DNA of 64,000 nucleotides, from positions 124,001 through 188,000 of the forward strand of contig JAUMZQ010000001.1 of NCBI GenBank assembly GCA_030528055.1. Direction: 5' to 3'. Origin of the DNA: Streptococcus sp. Lineage in GTDB: Bacteria; Bacillota; Bacilli; Lactobacillales; Streptococcaceae. This document shows, piece by piece, positions 56,092 through 64,000 of the stretch. Below the pieces are notes generated by a model. It had not been told where the DNA came from, ran no database searches, and saw only the letters and a program-made list of their open reading frames with translations. Within the stretch, counting starts at the first letter, position 1. Each line of letters opens with the position of its first letter. The translations under genes were made by a program, and so were the position numbers.

Positions 56092-57183
56092 ATGGTCACA
56101 AATATTATGGCAAACTATTCCTATGGTGAGGATTGTTTTAATGAGATTCCTACTGTTTTAAGTCAATATTCGATAAAAAAAGTAGTCTTAATTGGTGGAA
56201 AACGTGCATTGGCTAGTGCTGAAGAGTCTGTTAGGTCAGTTCTTGAAAATACATATATTCAGGTATTAGGAAGCTTTGTATACGGTACTGATTCAACACA
56301 AACAGCTATTGATAATCTAGTTAAGAATGAAACGATTCAAAGTACAGATGCTGTTTTTGCATTTGGTGGTGGACGAGCATTAGATACGATTAAGATGGTT
56401 GCTACAGAAATTGATAAGCCGATTTTTACTTTTCCAACAATTTGTTCCAACTGTTCTGCTGGAACGGCGGTTTCTGTTGTTTACAATGATGATCATTCCT
56501 TGTTGCGATACGGCTATCCAAACTCACCTGTACATATTTTTATCAATACGAAGATTATTGCCAATGCACCGAGGGAGTACTTCTGGGCGGGTATTGGAGA
56601 TGGTATATCAAAAGCACCAGAAGTCGATAGAGCGGTCAAAAATGCTATCGAAAATGGTAAATCTCTTCCTCATACAGCTAGTCTAGGACTAGCAATAGCT
56701 CAGTCTTCTAAAAATGCCTTTCATCAATACGGTGAACAAGGATTAAAAGATGTTGAAAATCATATTGCTTCAAAAGCGGTAGAAGAAATAGCTTTGGACA
56801 TTATTGTATCAACTGGCTATGCTTCAAATTTAGTGAACCAACCTGAATTTTATTATAATTCTTGTCACGCGCATGCCTTTTATAATGGAACCACTGCCAT
56901 ACAAAGAGAAGGAAACTTTTTGCATGGGGTCGTAGTAGCCTTTGGTGTTTTGGTTTTACACGCTTATTTCGATGAAATGGAAGAGTTTGATAAAGTAGCT
57001 AGTTTTAATAAAAAGTTAGGTTTGCCAACTACATTATCAGATTTGAACTTAACAGAGCATGATATCCCTAAAATTGTGGAAGTTGCTTTGACAACAAACG
57101 AGTATAAAAATACACCCTTCAATCCAGAGAAATACACGCAAGCCATTATTAGAGCAGACCAACTTGGACAAAAATACAAATAA
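56092..57183 (+). CDS. Iron-containing alcohol dehydrogenase family protein (GldA-like)
   Basis: A 363-residue NAD-dependent dehydrogenase of the glycerol-dehydrogenase type. The NAD-binding FAFGGGRALDTIK is at about residues 90-102. Metal ligands are the Asp in GIGDGISKAPE and histidines in NSCHAHAFYNG and FLHGVVVAFG. The substrate is unknown; glycerol or a short hydroxyketone is possible. The start is ATG 56092 (6 nt after AGGAG); ATG 56089 and TTG 56074 are alternatives. It is a single-gene unit with a terminator. Confidence 0.85.
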   Translation: MVTNIMANYSYGEDCFNEIPTVLSQYSIKKVVLIGGKRALASAEESVRSVLENTYIQVLGSFVYGTDSTQTAIDNLVKNETIQSTDAVFAFGGGRALDTIKMVATEIDKPIFTFPTICSNCSAGTAVSVVYNDDHSLLRYGYPNSPVHIFINTKIIANAPREYFWAGIGDGISKAPEVDRAVKNAIENGKSLPHTASLGLAIAQSSKNAFHQYGEQGLKDVENHIASKAVEEIALDIIVSTGYASNLVNQPEFYYNSCHAHAFYNGTTAIQREGNFLHGVVVAFGVLVLHAYFDEMEEFDKVASFNKKLGLPTTLSDLNLTEHDIPKIVEVALTTNEYKNTPFNPEKYTQAIIRADQLGQKYK

Positions 57184-57251
57184 TACTTCAGTCATATAAA
57201 ATAGTCAAGTATGGTAAAATTTTATTTAAAGGCAAAATAATTGTAAAAATG

Positions 57252-57290
57252 ATAGAATGGAAGTAGTAAATTTACTTCTATTCTATTTTT
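57252..57290 (+). terminator. Terminator after the dehydrogenase gene
   Basis: A 14-bp stem (57252-57265 with 57273-57286, one G-U pair) is followed by T at 57286-57290. Confidence 0.75.
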
Positions 57291-57340
57291 ATTGATTATT
57301 TTCAAGGGAGTATTTTTAAAGCAAATAAGGAGTTACAACG

Positions 57341-58195
57341 GTGAGTACTATTCAATGGTTTCCGGGGCATATGTCCAAAGCACGACGACAAGTGCAGGAA
57401 AATATAAAGTTCGTAGATTTTGTGACAATATTGGTAGATGCACGATTGCCATTATCCAGTCAAAATCCCATGTTAACAAAGATAGTTGGGGATAAACCCA
57501 AGTTAATGATTTTAAATAAGGTTGATTTAGCTGATCCTGTTTTGGTTAAGGAATGGTGTCGTTTTTATGAAAAAGAAGGCATAAAAACACTAGCTATTAA
57601 TTCAAAAGAACAATCTACAGTCAAAAAAGTTACAGAAACAGCGAAACAGTTGATGTCTGAAAAACTCCAACGGTTAAAAGAAAAAGGCATTCAAAAATCA
57701 ACTCTTAGAACGATGATTATCGGTATTCCTAACGCGGGCAAATCAACTCTTATGAATCGATTGGCAGGAAAGAAGATTGCTGTAGTTGGTAATAAACCTG
57801 GTGTTACAAAAGGACAACAATGGCTGAAATCAAATAAGGATTTAGAAATTTTGGATACACCAGGTATACTTTGGCCTAAGTTTGAAGATGCTGAGGTTGC
57901 TTTAAAATTAGCACTTACTGGTGCTATTAAGGATAATTTGTTGCCCATGGATGATGTTACTATTTTTGGTCTAAACTATTTTAAAGAATACTATCCTGAA
58001 CGTTTGCTAGAACGATATAAAGGGATTTTACTAGAAGAAGAGACACCAGAAATTATTGTTCAATTAACAAAAAAAATGGGATTTAAAGATGATTATGATC
58101 GCTTTTATCAACTTTTTGTAAAAGATGTTAGAGATGGTAGATTAGGGCGATATACTTTAGATAAAGTTGAGGACATCCATAATGGCGACGATTAA
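57341..58195 (+). CDS. ylqF: Ribosome biogenesis GTPase YlqF/RbgA
   Basis: RbgA helps the late assembly of the 50S subunit. It is a circularly permuted GTPase. The G4 motif NKVD (about residues 58-61) comes before the G1 loop GIPNAGKST (about 127-135), the G2 threonine in GVTKGQQW and G3 DTPG. The N-terminus [12 protein letters not shown] is the family start. The start is GTG 57341 with AAGGAG upstream; the length of 284 is normal. It overlaps rnhB by 14 nt, the usual ylqF-rnhB pair. Confidence 0.95.
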   Translation: MSTIQWFPGHMSKARRQVQENIKFVDFVTILVDARLPLSSQNPMLTKIVGDKPKLMILNKVDLADPVLVKEWCRFYEKEGIKTLAINSKEQSTVKKVTETAKQLMSEKLQRLKEKGIQKSTLRTMIIGIPNAGKSTLMNRLAGKKIAVVGNKPGVTKGQQWLKSNKDLEILDTPGILWPKFEDAEVALKLALTGAIKDNLLPMDDVTIFGLNYFKEYYPERLLERYKGILLEEETPEIIVQLTKKMGFKDDYDRFYQLFVKDVRDGRLGRYTLDKVEDIHNGDD

Positions 58196-58952
58196 AGAAA
58201 TAGCCTCAATCTTAGAAGATATCTCTGATTTGACAGATAAGCGTCTTGAAATATTTGCGCAAGATGACAGGCAAGGGGTTCAACGGTTATTGTCTAAGAA
58301 AAAAAGAGAGCTACAAGCTGTAATAGAGGAAAATATTCGTCTAGAGTGGATGTTGCGATATGAGAGAGAACAGTACGATTTGGGCTATCAGTTGATTGCA
58401 GGTATTGATGAGGTTGGTCGTGGGCCTCTTGCAGGACCAGTTGTTGCTGCAGCTGTTATTTTGCCAAAAGATTGTAAGATAAAAGGTTTGAATGACAGTA
58501 AGAAAATTCCCAAGAAAAAACATAAAGAACTCTATGAGGAAATCAAGCAGAAGGCTATAGCAGTTGGCGTTGGGATTGTAGACAATAAGAGGATAGACCA
58601 AATCAACATCTATGAAGCAACAAAACAAGCAATGACTGAAGCAATAAACGATTTGAATCTTCAACCAGACTATCTTCTGATTGATGCCATGAAGTTAGAT
58701 ATAGCTATACCACAAACTTCTATTATTAAAGGAGATGCTAATTCTTTATCGATTGCCGCAGCTTCTATTGTTGCAAAAGTTACAAGGGATAGGTTGATGA
58801 CAGAATACGATTCAGTTTATACGGGGTATCATTTTGAGAAAAATGCCGGCTATGGAACAAAAGAACATTTATCAGCTTTAGAAAAACTGGGAGTTACTCC
58901 TATTCACCGTGAAAGTTTTGAGCCGATAAAATCTATGCTTAAAAGCAGATGA
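58182..58952 (+). CDS. rnhB: Ribonuclease HII
   Basis: RNase HII removes ribonucleotides and RNA from RNA-DNA hybrids. The catalytic motif [15 protein letters not shown] (about residues 72-86) holds the DEVGRG signature, and the other acidic residues lie in LLIDAMKLD and in the TRD segment (AKVTRDRLM). The start is ATG 58182 with GAGGA upstream; a TTG at 58167 is less likely. The product is 256 residues. It is translationally coupled to ylqF through a 14-nt overlap and is followed by a terminator. Confidence 0.95.
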   Translation: MATIKEIASILEDISDLTDKRLEIFAQDDRQGVQRLLSKKKRELQAVIEENIRLEWMLRYEREQYDLGYQLIAGIDEVGRGPLAGPVVAAAVILPKDCKIKGLNDSKKIPKKKHKELYEEIKQKAIAVGVGIVDNKRIDQINIYEATKQAMTEAINDLNLQPDYLLIDAMKLDIAIPQTSIIKGDANSLSIAAASIVAKVTRDRLMTEYDSVYTGYHFEKNAGYGTKEHLSALEKLGVTPIHRESFEPIKSMLKSR

Positions 58953-58996
58953 TGATTTTGAGAGTGGATTGGTCTTATTTTAAAATATTTTATTTT

Positions 58997-59024
58997 AAGT
59001 TTTGAAAGATTTCAAAACTTTTTT
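58997..59024 (+). terminator. Terminator after rnhB
   Basis: AAGTTTTGAA (58997-59006) and TTCAAAACTT (59011-59020) form a perfect stem followed by TTTT. Confidence 0.8.
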
Positions 59025-59092
59025 ATTTATCTATAACTTTTCTTATCTTTGTGCTAAAATATTGATAAAGAGTCATTGTTAAGGAGGAAGTC

Positions 59093-60643
59093 ATGAAGAA
59101 AGAATCACGGGCGGCAGACATCAAAAAAGAGTTTCATTTTGCTTCCAGCTCCATTATCTCTCAGGTTTTTCGAGGAGTTTTGGTTGGAATAATTGTGGGA
59201 GCAGTTGTAGGTGCTTTTCGTTATCTGATTGAAGAAGGATTTCACTTAGTGCAATCTTTTTATATTAAAGGCCAACAGAACTTTATTTGGATTATTCTTA
59301 TAGTTGGTATCTACCTTTTGATTCTTTTTTTAAATGCCCGTTTAGCAAGGACTGAAAAAAATATCAAAGGTTCCGGTATTCCACAGATAGAAGCCGAATT
59401 AAAAGGTTTGATGTCTCAGTCATGGTGGAGTATTCTCTGGAAAAAATTCACCGTTGGGGTGCTAGCTATCTCAAGTGGTTTGATGTTGGGGCGTGAAGGT
59501 CCGAGTATCCAATTAGGCGCTATGAGTGGTAAGGGATTTTCTAAATTGTTGAAATTAAGCCCAGTGGAAGAAAGAACTCTCATTGCAAGTGGTGCAGCGG
59601 CGGGTCTTGCAGCAGCATTTAATGCTCCGATTGCAGGTCTGTTATTCATAGTAGAAGAAGTGTATCACCATTTTTCACGATTCTTTTGGGTATCAACGCT
59701 TGCGGCTAGTTTGGTCGCCAACTTTGTTTCACAATCTATCTTTGGGTTAACACCTGTTTTAGATATGCCGGACAATATACCTGTTATGGACTTAAACCAA
59801 TATTGGATTTATTTGCTAATGGGGATTTTTCTTGGTTTTGCTGCTTATTTATATGAAAAAGTAATACTGAATATTCATCTATTTTATAATGCTGTCTCTC
59901 GCGTGTGTAAGATTCCCAAAGACTATTATCCAATTGTTGCCTTTTTACTTATTTTACCGATTGGCTATTTCTTTCCTCAGTTACTTGGTGGTGGAAATCA
60001 ATTAATTCTGTCTATTAATAATTATTCAATGTCTATCGGTCTTTTGGTAACCATCTTTTTACTTCGCTTTATATGGAGCATGATTTCTTATGGGAGTGGT
60101 TTACCAGGAGGGATTTTTCTTCCAATACTGGCACTAGGTTCATTGTTAGGGGGTATTGTTGGTATCTTTTGTATACAACAAGGTTTGATTGAGGAAAGCC
60201 AATTTCCGATTTTTATTATTTTGGGAATGAGTGGTTATTTCGGTGCTATTTCAAAGGCTCCTTTAACGGCTATCATTCTGGTAACGGAAATGGTAGGAGA
60301 TATTCGCAACTTGATGCCTCTTGCTTTGGTGACTTTGGTAGCTTATATTATCATGGACTTGATGAAAGGTGCTCCAGTTTATGAAGCGATGCTAGAACAA
60401 ATGTTACCAGACAATATTCAAGATAATGGAGAAACAACCTTGATTGAAATACCTGTTTCGGAGAAAATCTCTGGGAAGCAGGTTCATGAATTGGAATTGC
60501 CAAGAGATGTTTTAATTACAATGAATGTTCATAAAGGAAAAACAATTATGGTTAATGGAGGAACAAGACTTTACTTGGGAGATACCATTTATCTCGTTGT
60601 TAAAAAATCTGAAATAGGAAAAATCAAAGATTTATTATTATAA
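59093..60643 (+). CDS. ClC family chloride/proton antiporter with TrkA-C domain
   Basis: A 516-residue ClC protein. The selectivity and gating motifs are present: GSGIPQIEAEL (about residues 100-110), GREGPSIQLG with the gating glutamate (about 137-146) and GLPGGIFLP (about 337-345). About 10-12 membrane helices end near residue 430, then a cytosolic TrkA-C-like domain (EIPVSEKISGKQVHEL...) that may bind a regulator. A role in fluoride, pH or chloride balance is possible. AAGGAGG precedes ATG 59093. It is probably a single-gene unit. Confidence 0.9.
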   Translation: MKKESRAADIKKEFHFASSSIISQVFRGVLVGIIVGAVVGAFRYLIEEGFHLVQSFYIKGQQNFIWIILIVGIYLLILFLNARLARTEKNIKGSGIPQIEAELKGLMSQSWWSILWKKFTVGVLAISSGLMLGREGPSIQLGAMSGKGFSKLLKLSPVEERTLIASGAAAGLAAAFNAPIAGLLFIVEEVYHHFSRFFWVSTLAASLVANFVSQSIFGLTPVLDMPDNIPVMDLNQYWIYLLMGIFLGFAAYLYEKVILNIHLFYNAVSRVCKIPKDYYPIVAFLLILPIGYFFPQLLGGGNQLILSINNYSMSIGLLVTIFLLRFIWSMISYGSGLPGGIFLPILALGSLLGGIVGIFCIQQGLIEESQFPIFIILGMSGYFGAISKAPLTAIILVTEMVGDIRNLMPLALVTLVAYIIMDLMKGAPVYEAMLEQMLPDNIQDNGETTLIEIPVSEKISGKQVHELELPRDVLITMNVHKGKTIMVNGGTRLYLGDTIYLVVKKSEIGKIKDLLL

Positions 60644-60671
60644 TAGTGTAATTTCTTTGCTTAAAGCATTA

Positions 60672-60686
60672 AATTGTCAGACAATT
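60672..60686. promoter_or_regulatory. Palindromic operator candidate upstream of the efe operon
   Basis: AATTGTCAGACAATT is a perfect palindrome except at its central base. It ends 2 nt before the -35 box. It matches the CodY consensus at 13 of 15 positions, but could equally be the site of an iron or redox regulator. Confidence 0.5.
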
Positions 60687-60688
60687 AC

Positions 60689-60717
60689 TTGAAAAATTAG
60701 AAAAAAACTGTTATAAT
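60689..60717 (+). promoter_or_regulatory. efe operon promoter
   Basis: TTGAAA (60689-60694) and TATAAT (60712-60717) have a 17-nt spacer, and TGT forms an extended -10. Confidence 0.75.
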
Positions 60718-60748
60718 TTACTAGAAAATAACTCATAAAGGGGTCACC

Positions 60749-61621
60749 ATGAAAAAATTAAGCATTCTCTTGTTTTCAACCGCCATTTTACTGACAGGTT
60801 GTGCTACTAATAATTCTAAGACAGGTACAGATAGTAGCTCGGCTGCTAAAAGCACTTTAACTTCTTCTGAAAAGAAAGTGTTAAAAGAAGCTACCACTGA
60901 ATACAAAGCTTATGTCCAAAAGCAAATCGATCAATTATTAGTTGATACAGAAAAGTTTCGTGATATCTTGAAAGAAGGAAAACTAGACGAAGCTAAAAAG
61001 ATGTACCCACTCATTCGGATGTCCTATGAAAGTGCTGAACCTTTAGCAGAAAGTTTTACAGAATTAGACACGAAAATCGATATTCGTTTAGTAGACTATG
61101 TAAAAGATAACCAAGACGATAGTGGTTGGAGAGGATTCCACCGTATCGAAAAAATCATGTGGGAACAAAATACAACAGATGGAACAAGTGAGTATGCAGA
61201 CTTGCTTGTAAATGATGTAAAAGAATTGGATGCTAAAATTGCAACGATTGATGTGACAACTGAAGCCATGTTAACTGGGGCAGTTGATTTGTTGAATGAA
61301 GTAGCTGATACAAAAATTACTGGTGAAGAGGAAGCCTTTTCGCATACAGATTTGTACGATTTCCGTGCTAACATTCAAGGTGCAGAAAAGATTTTTGAAC
61401 TTTTGAAACCTTCTATTGAAAAACAAGATGCAAAATTAGTTAAGACATTAGAAACTAATTTTAAAGAAGTGAATGAACTTCTGGATAAGCATATGACAGA
61501 CTCAGAACACTATAAATCTTATAATGAACTGAGCAAAGAAGATATCAAAGAATTGTCAGAATCAGTTGCAAAACTTGGTGAACCTCTTTCTCAAATGGGA
61601 ATTATTTTAAAGGGAGAATAA
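60749..61621 (+). CDS. efeO: EfeO/EfeM-type M75 lipoprotein (iron uptake)
   Basis: A 290-residue lipoprotein. The signal peptide ends in LTGC with Cys18, and a Ser/Thr linker follows to about residue 45. The M75 (imelysin-like) domain has the metal-associated HxxE motif HRIE with His131 and Glu134, within GWRGFHRIEKIMW. It lacks the cupredoxin domain of E. coli EfeO and so is the short EfeM form. It probably binds iron or copper outside the membrane and passes iron to EfeB/EfeU. First gene of the operon, 1 nt before efeB. Confidence 0.88.
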   Translation: MKKLSILLFSTAILLTGCATNNSKTGTDSSSAAKSTLTSSEKKVLKEATTEYKAYVQKQIDQLLVDTEKFRDILKEGKLDEAKKMYPLIRMSYESAEPLAESFTELDTKIDIRLVDYVKDNQDDSGWRGFHRIEKIMWEQNTTDGTSEYADLLVNDVKELDAKIATIDVTTEAMLTGAVDLLNEVADTKITGEEEAFSHTDLYDFRANIQGAEKIFELLKPSIEKQDAKLVKTLETNFKEVNELLDKHMTDSEHYKSYNELSKEDIKELSESVAKLGEPLSQMGIILKGE

Positions 61622-61622
61622 T

Positions 61623-62855
61623 ATGACTAAAGACGAAAAGTTTTTTGACAAAAAAATGGATCGTCGCGAATTTCTTAAAAAGGCAGGTATTGGAGGAGCT
61701 GGTCTAGCACTGGGAATCTCTGGTGCGTCTGCTTTTTTCGCTAATCAGACAAGTGAAGAGAAGAAAATCGCTGACGGTGACGAAGAAATCCATTTTTATG
61801 GTGAACACCAGTCAGGAATTACAACAGCTATGCAAAAAAATATCTATTTTGTAGTTTTAGACTTGCATGTGACAGACAAGAAAACTGTTATACAGTTGTT
61901 TAAAGACTGGACAGTTTATAGTGAAAAATTAGTTGAGGGAGAACTAGTAAAAAAAGATGGTAGCAATGCTTATCTTCCTCCGACAGATACTGGTGAAACA
62001 GTTGGTCTCAATCCTCATCGTTTAACATTGACTTACGGTATCTCGGCTGACTTCCTTAAAAAGATGGGAATGGAAGGGAAACGTCCTAAATTATTTAGAG
62101 ATATGCCACCTTTCCCACGTGAACAACTTAAAGAGAAGTATACTGGTGGTGATATTGTCATTCAAGCCTGTGCAGATGACGAACAAGTGGCTTTTCATGC
62201 TATTCGTAATTTAGTCCGTAAAGGGAAAAATGCAGTGACAATGCGGTGGAGTCAATCTGGTTTTGCTGCTATTGGAAATAGAATGGAAACTCCTAGAAAT
62301 CTTTTTGGTTTTAAAGATGGAACTGCCAATGTCAAAAAAGAAAGTGATTTTGACGATGTTGTCTGGACAGATAGCAACGATTGGATGAAGGGCGGAACTT
62401 ATATGGCTGTTCGTCGTATTCAAATGTTGTTAGACACTTGGGATCGAACCAACCTTCAAGAACAAGAAAATACGTTTGGTCGCTACAAAGAAAGTGGTGC
62501 TCCTTTTGGTAAAAAGAATGAATTTGATGAAGTTGACTTAGATTTGAAAGATGATAACGGAGAGCCGTTGATTCCTGTAGATGCACATGTTCGATTAGCA
62601 AAAGAAGTTGGTGTACCAATTTATCGTCGTTCTTATTCATACTCTGATGGCATCATTGAAACTACTGGTCAATTTGATACAGGTCTGTTGTTTATCTCTT
62701 TTCAAAAAGACCCAGAAAGCTTTATTAAGATTCAGACCAATCTAGGAAATGTTGATAAAATGAATGAATACACCAAACATATCGGTAGTGGTTTATTTGC
62801 TTGTTTTGCTGGAATAAAAAAAGGAGAATATATTGGTCAAAAACTATTTGAATAA
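61623..62855 (+). CDS. efeB: Tat-exported DyP-type haem peroxidase
   Basis: A 410-residue peroxidase. The N-terminus carries a Tat signal: DRREFLKK with Arg14-Arg15, then a glycine/alanine-rich hydrophobic segment (about residues 21-41). The DyP signature GFKDGTANV (GxxDG) and the haem-ligand histidine region DAHVRLAK with a following arginine (YRRSYSY) are present. In EfeUOB systems it oxidises ferrous iron or releases iron from haem outside the cell. A Tat translocase must be encoded elsewhere, since it is not in the window. It overlaps the next gene by 23 nt. Confidence 0.92.
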   Translation: MTKDEKFFDKKMDRREFLKKAGIGGAGLALGISGASAFFANQTSEEKKIADGDEEIHFYGEHQSGITTAMQKNIYFVVLDLHVTDKKTVIQLFKDWTVYSEKLVEGELVKKDGSNAYLPPTDTGETVGLNPHRLTLTYGISADFLKKMGMEGKRPKLFRDMPPFPREQLKEKYTGGDIVIQACADDEQVAFHAIRNLVRKGKNAVTMRWSQSGFAAIGNRMETPRNLFGFKDGTANVKKESDFDDVVWTDSNDWMKGGTYMAVRRIQMLLDTWDRTNLQEQENTFGRYKESGAPFGKKNEFDEVDLDLKDDNGEPLIPVDAHVRLAKEVGVPIYRRSYSYSDGIIETTGQFDTGLLFISFQKDPESFIKIQTNLGNVDKMNEYTKHIGSGLFACFAGIKKGEYIGQKLFE

Positions 62856-64000
62856 GTATTTGCTTTTCTTAGTTACAATTGCTTGCCTCTTTGCCTCTCC
62901 TGTTTTGGCTGATGAGAGTAACAGTAGTTTATTTGTTAAGATTACTGATGCTAAAACAGCGGTTACCAAAAATGACCAAGAAACAGCAAAAAATCTAATT
63001 GAGGAAATCAAGACAGAGTTTGAGACAAATCCTCAACATGACTCTAAAGCAGGTAAAGAAGTAACCCAATCTTTAAATATTTCTGGAACGATTACAGAAG
63101 AAAAATTGACAAAGATTACTTCTGCTTTGCTTGCATTTGAAAAAGAGCAAAATCCAGTAGATGTGAATGCTGAAAAAAAGCAGTTGGTTAAAAATCTCTC
63201 TAGTGTTTTTGACAATCTTCAAAATGCTATCACATCAAAGGATTTGGATGCAACCAGAAAAGCCTTTAAAGAAATGAATTCAACTTGGACTTCTAACGAA
63301 AGCATTGTCCGAGATAATAGCACTGTTTACTATGGGAAAATCGAGACAGCTATTTCTTTCTTAAGAAGTTCAATCGAAACAGAGCCAACAGATTTTGCCA
63401 CAATTCAAACTTCTTTTGATGACTTAAAAACGGCTATCAATAATTTTGCGGAAGGTCAAAAAGTAGAAGATTCTTCAGAAAATTATACGTTAAAGGATGG
63501 TATTCAGCTTTTAGAAAATGCTTTGAAACAGTTCCAAAGTGGTGATACAAAAAAAGCAATGGCGAATATGAAAAAATTCATCACCATTTGGCCCACGATC
63601 GAAGGGGATGTCAGCACGCACAATCCTAGTCTTTATACACGCGTTGAGAGTCAGTCACCTGTCATTATGGTAAAAGGTAGCGAAGAAAAATATCAAAAAC
63701 AATTACAGACACTGATTAGCGATTTATCACAAATTGATACCACTGCAAATTACAACTTTTTTGATGCGATGCTCATTTTGCTTCGTGAAGGAGTAGAGGC
63801 ATTATTAATTGTTATGGCCTTGGTAACAACTTTGAAAGCCTCTAATATAAGAAAAGGTCTCAAGTGGGTATATTCAGGAGCAGCGATAGGAGTATTAGCT
63901 AGTGCTGTGATAGCTGTGGTATTGCAAAGTGTATTCCCAGCGGTTGCTTCTGGTTCAAACCGTGAAATTATCGAAGGTGGAGTTGGTATATTTGCCGTTG
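62833..64000 (+). CDS. efeU: EfeU/FTR1-type iron permease (partial, runs off the window)
   Basis: A TTG at 62833, 6 nt after AAGGAG, starts a frame overlapping efeB by 23 nt and open to the window end (389 codons). A signal peptide (about residues 1-27) is followed by a long extracytoplasmic helical region (about 28-305). Membrane helices then begin with the iron-binding motif REGVE (318-322), the streptococcal version of REGLE. The extended N-terminal domain is longer than in E. coli EfeU. It imports iron together with EfeO and EfeB. The C-terminus is missing only because the window ends. Confidence 0.88.
   Translation, partial: MVKNYLNKYLLFLVTIACLFASPVLADESNSSLFVKITDAKTAVTKNDQETAKNLIEEIKTEFETNPQHDSKAGKEVTQSLNISGTITEEKLTKITSALLAFEKEQNPVDVNAEKKQLVKNLSSVFDNLQNAITSKDLDATRKAFKEMNSTWTSNESIVRDNSTVYYGKIETAISFLRSSIETEPTDFATIQTSFDDLKTAINNFAEGQKVEDSSENYTLKDGIQLLENALKQFQSGDTKKAMANMKKFITIWPTIEGDVSTHNPSLYTRVESQSPVIMVKGSEEKYQKQLQTLISDLSQIDTTANYNFFDAMLILLREGVEALLIVMALVTTLKASNIRKGLKWVYSGAAIGVLASAVIAVVLQSVFPAVASGSNREIIEGGVGIFAV

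Overview
The window is a stretch of a low-GC Firmicute chromosome. Gene content and order point firmly to Streptococcus. The evidence is gyrA followed by sortase A; the parE-acetyltransferase-parC-ilvE block; the radC / amidotransferase / rex / DUF1831 / cysteine desulfurase / prs / CYTH / relQ / nadK / rluD / pta / mutY block; a stand-alone coaB and coaC with an ECF transporter; an asd-type RNA upstream of asd; and a streptococcal EfeUOB-type iron uptake set with a Tat-exported peroxidase. Species cannot be fixed from sequence reading alone. A relative of the mitis, sanguinis or anginosus groups is plausible.

Layout: 1-9.2 kb holds pyrimidine synthesis (end of pyrDB, a PyrR attenuator, pyrF, pyrE, later pyrC), a GT-C-like membrane protein, ung, mutX, an ECF S component with a DUF4430 lipoprotein, and an LPXTG-anchored 5'-nucleotidase. 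9.2-16.3 kb holds plsY, topoisomerase IV (parE, parC) around a GNAT gene, and ilvE behind a CodY-like site. 16.4-21.4 kb is an AT-rich inserted cassette: a DNA adenine methylase, a soluble protein with two GHKL ATPase modules around a histidine-kinase H-box, a stand-alone receiver protein, and a 41-codon stump of a fourth gene. This is the best candidate in the window for a little-described system, probably genome defence. 21.5-29.6 kb holds a DUF2969 protein, three tRNAs, rpsA, ldh/gyrA with a cre-like site between them, srtA, radC, and an amidotransferase gene broken by one in-frame stop. 29.6-42.4 kb is core metabolism and stress genes on both strands, including a MutY without iron-sulfur cysteines and the CoA operon coaB-coaC-panT. 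42.5-47.5 kb holds fhs, the asd RNA, asd, dapA, a GNAT gene and a stand-alone ATP-cone protein. 47.6-52.8 kb is a response regulator / kinase / ABC transporter operon. An ISL3-family insertion sequence has landed exactly on the U-tract of its terminator (perfect 8-bp target duplication). 54.4-56.0 kb holds unfamiliar small membrane proteins with a duplicated tail, which looks like a decaying tandem family. 56-64 kb holds an iron-type alcohol dehydrogenase, ylqF-rnhB, a ClC transporter, and the efe iron operon cut by the window edge.

Working together: nucleotide supply (pyr genes, prs, mutX, nucleotidase), DNA topology and repair (gyrA, parCE, ung, mutY, radC, rnhB), branched-chain and aspartate-family amino acids (ilvE, asd, dapA, with CodY-like sites at ilvE and asd), CoA and acetyl-phosphate (coaBC, panT, pta), redox control (rex, ldh) and the surface (srtA with an LPXTG substrate). 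One cross-window pattern stands out. Four unrelated genes (1910, plsY, mutY, coaB) have a -10 hexamer ending exactly 6 nt before the ATG and no Shine-Dalgarno, which predicts leaderless mRNAs.
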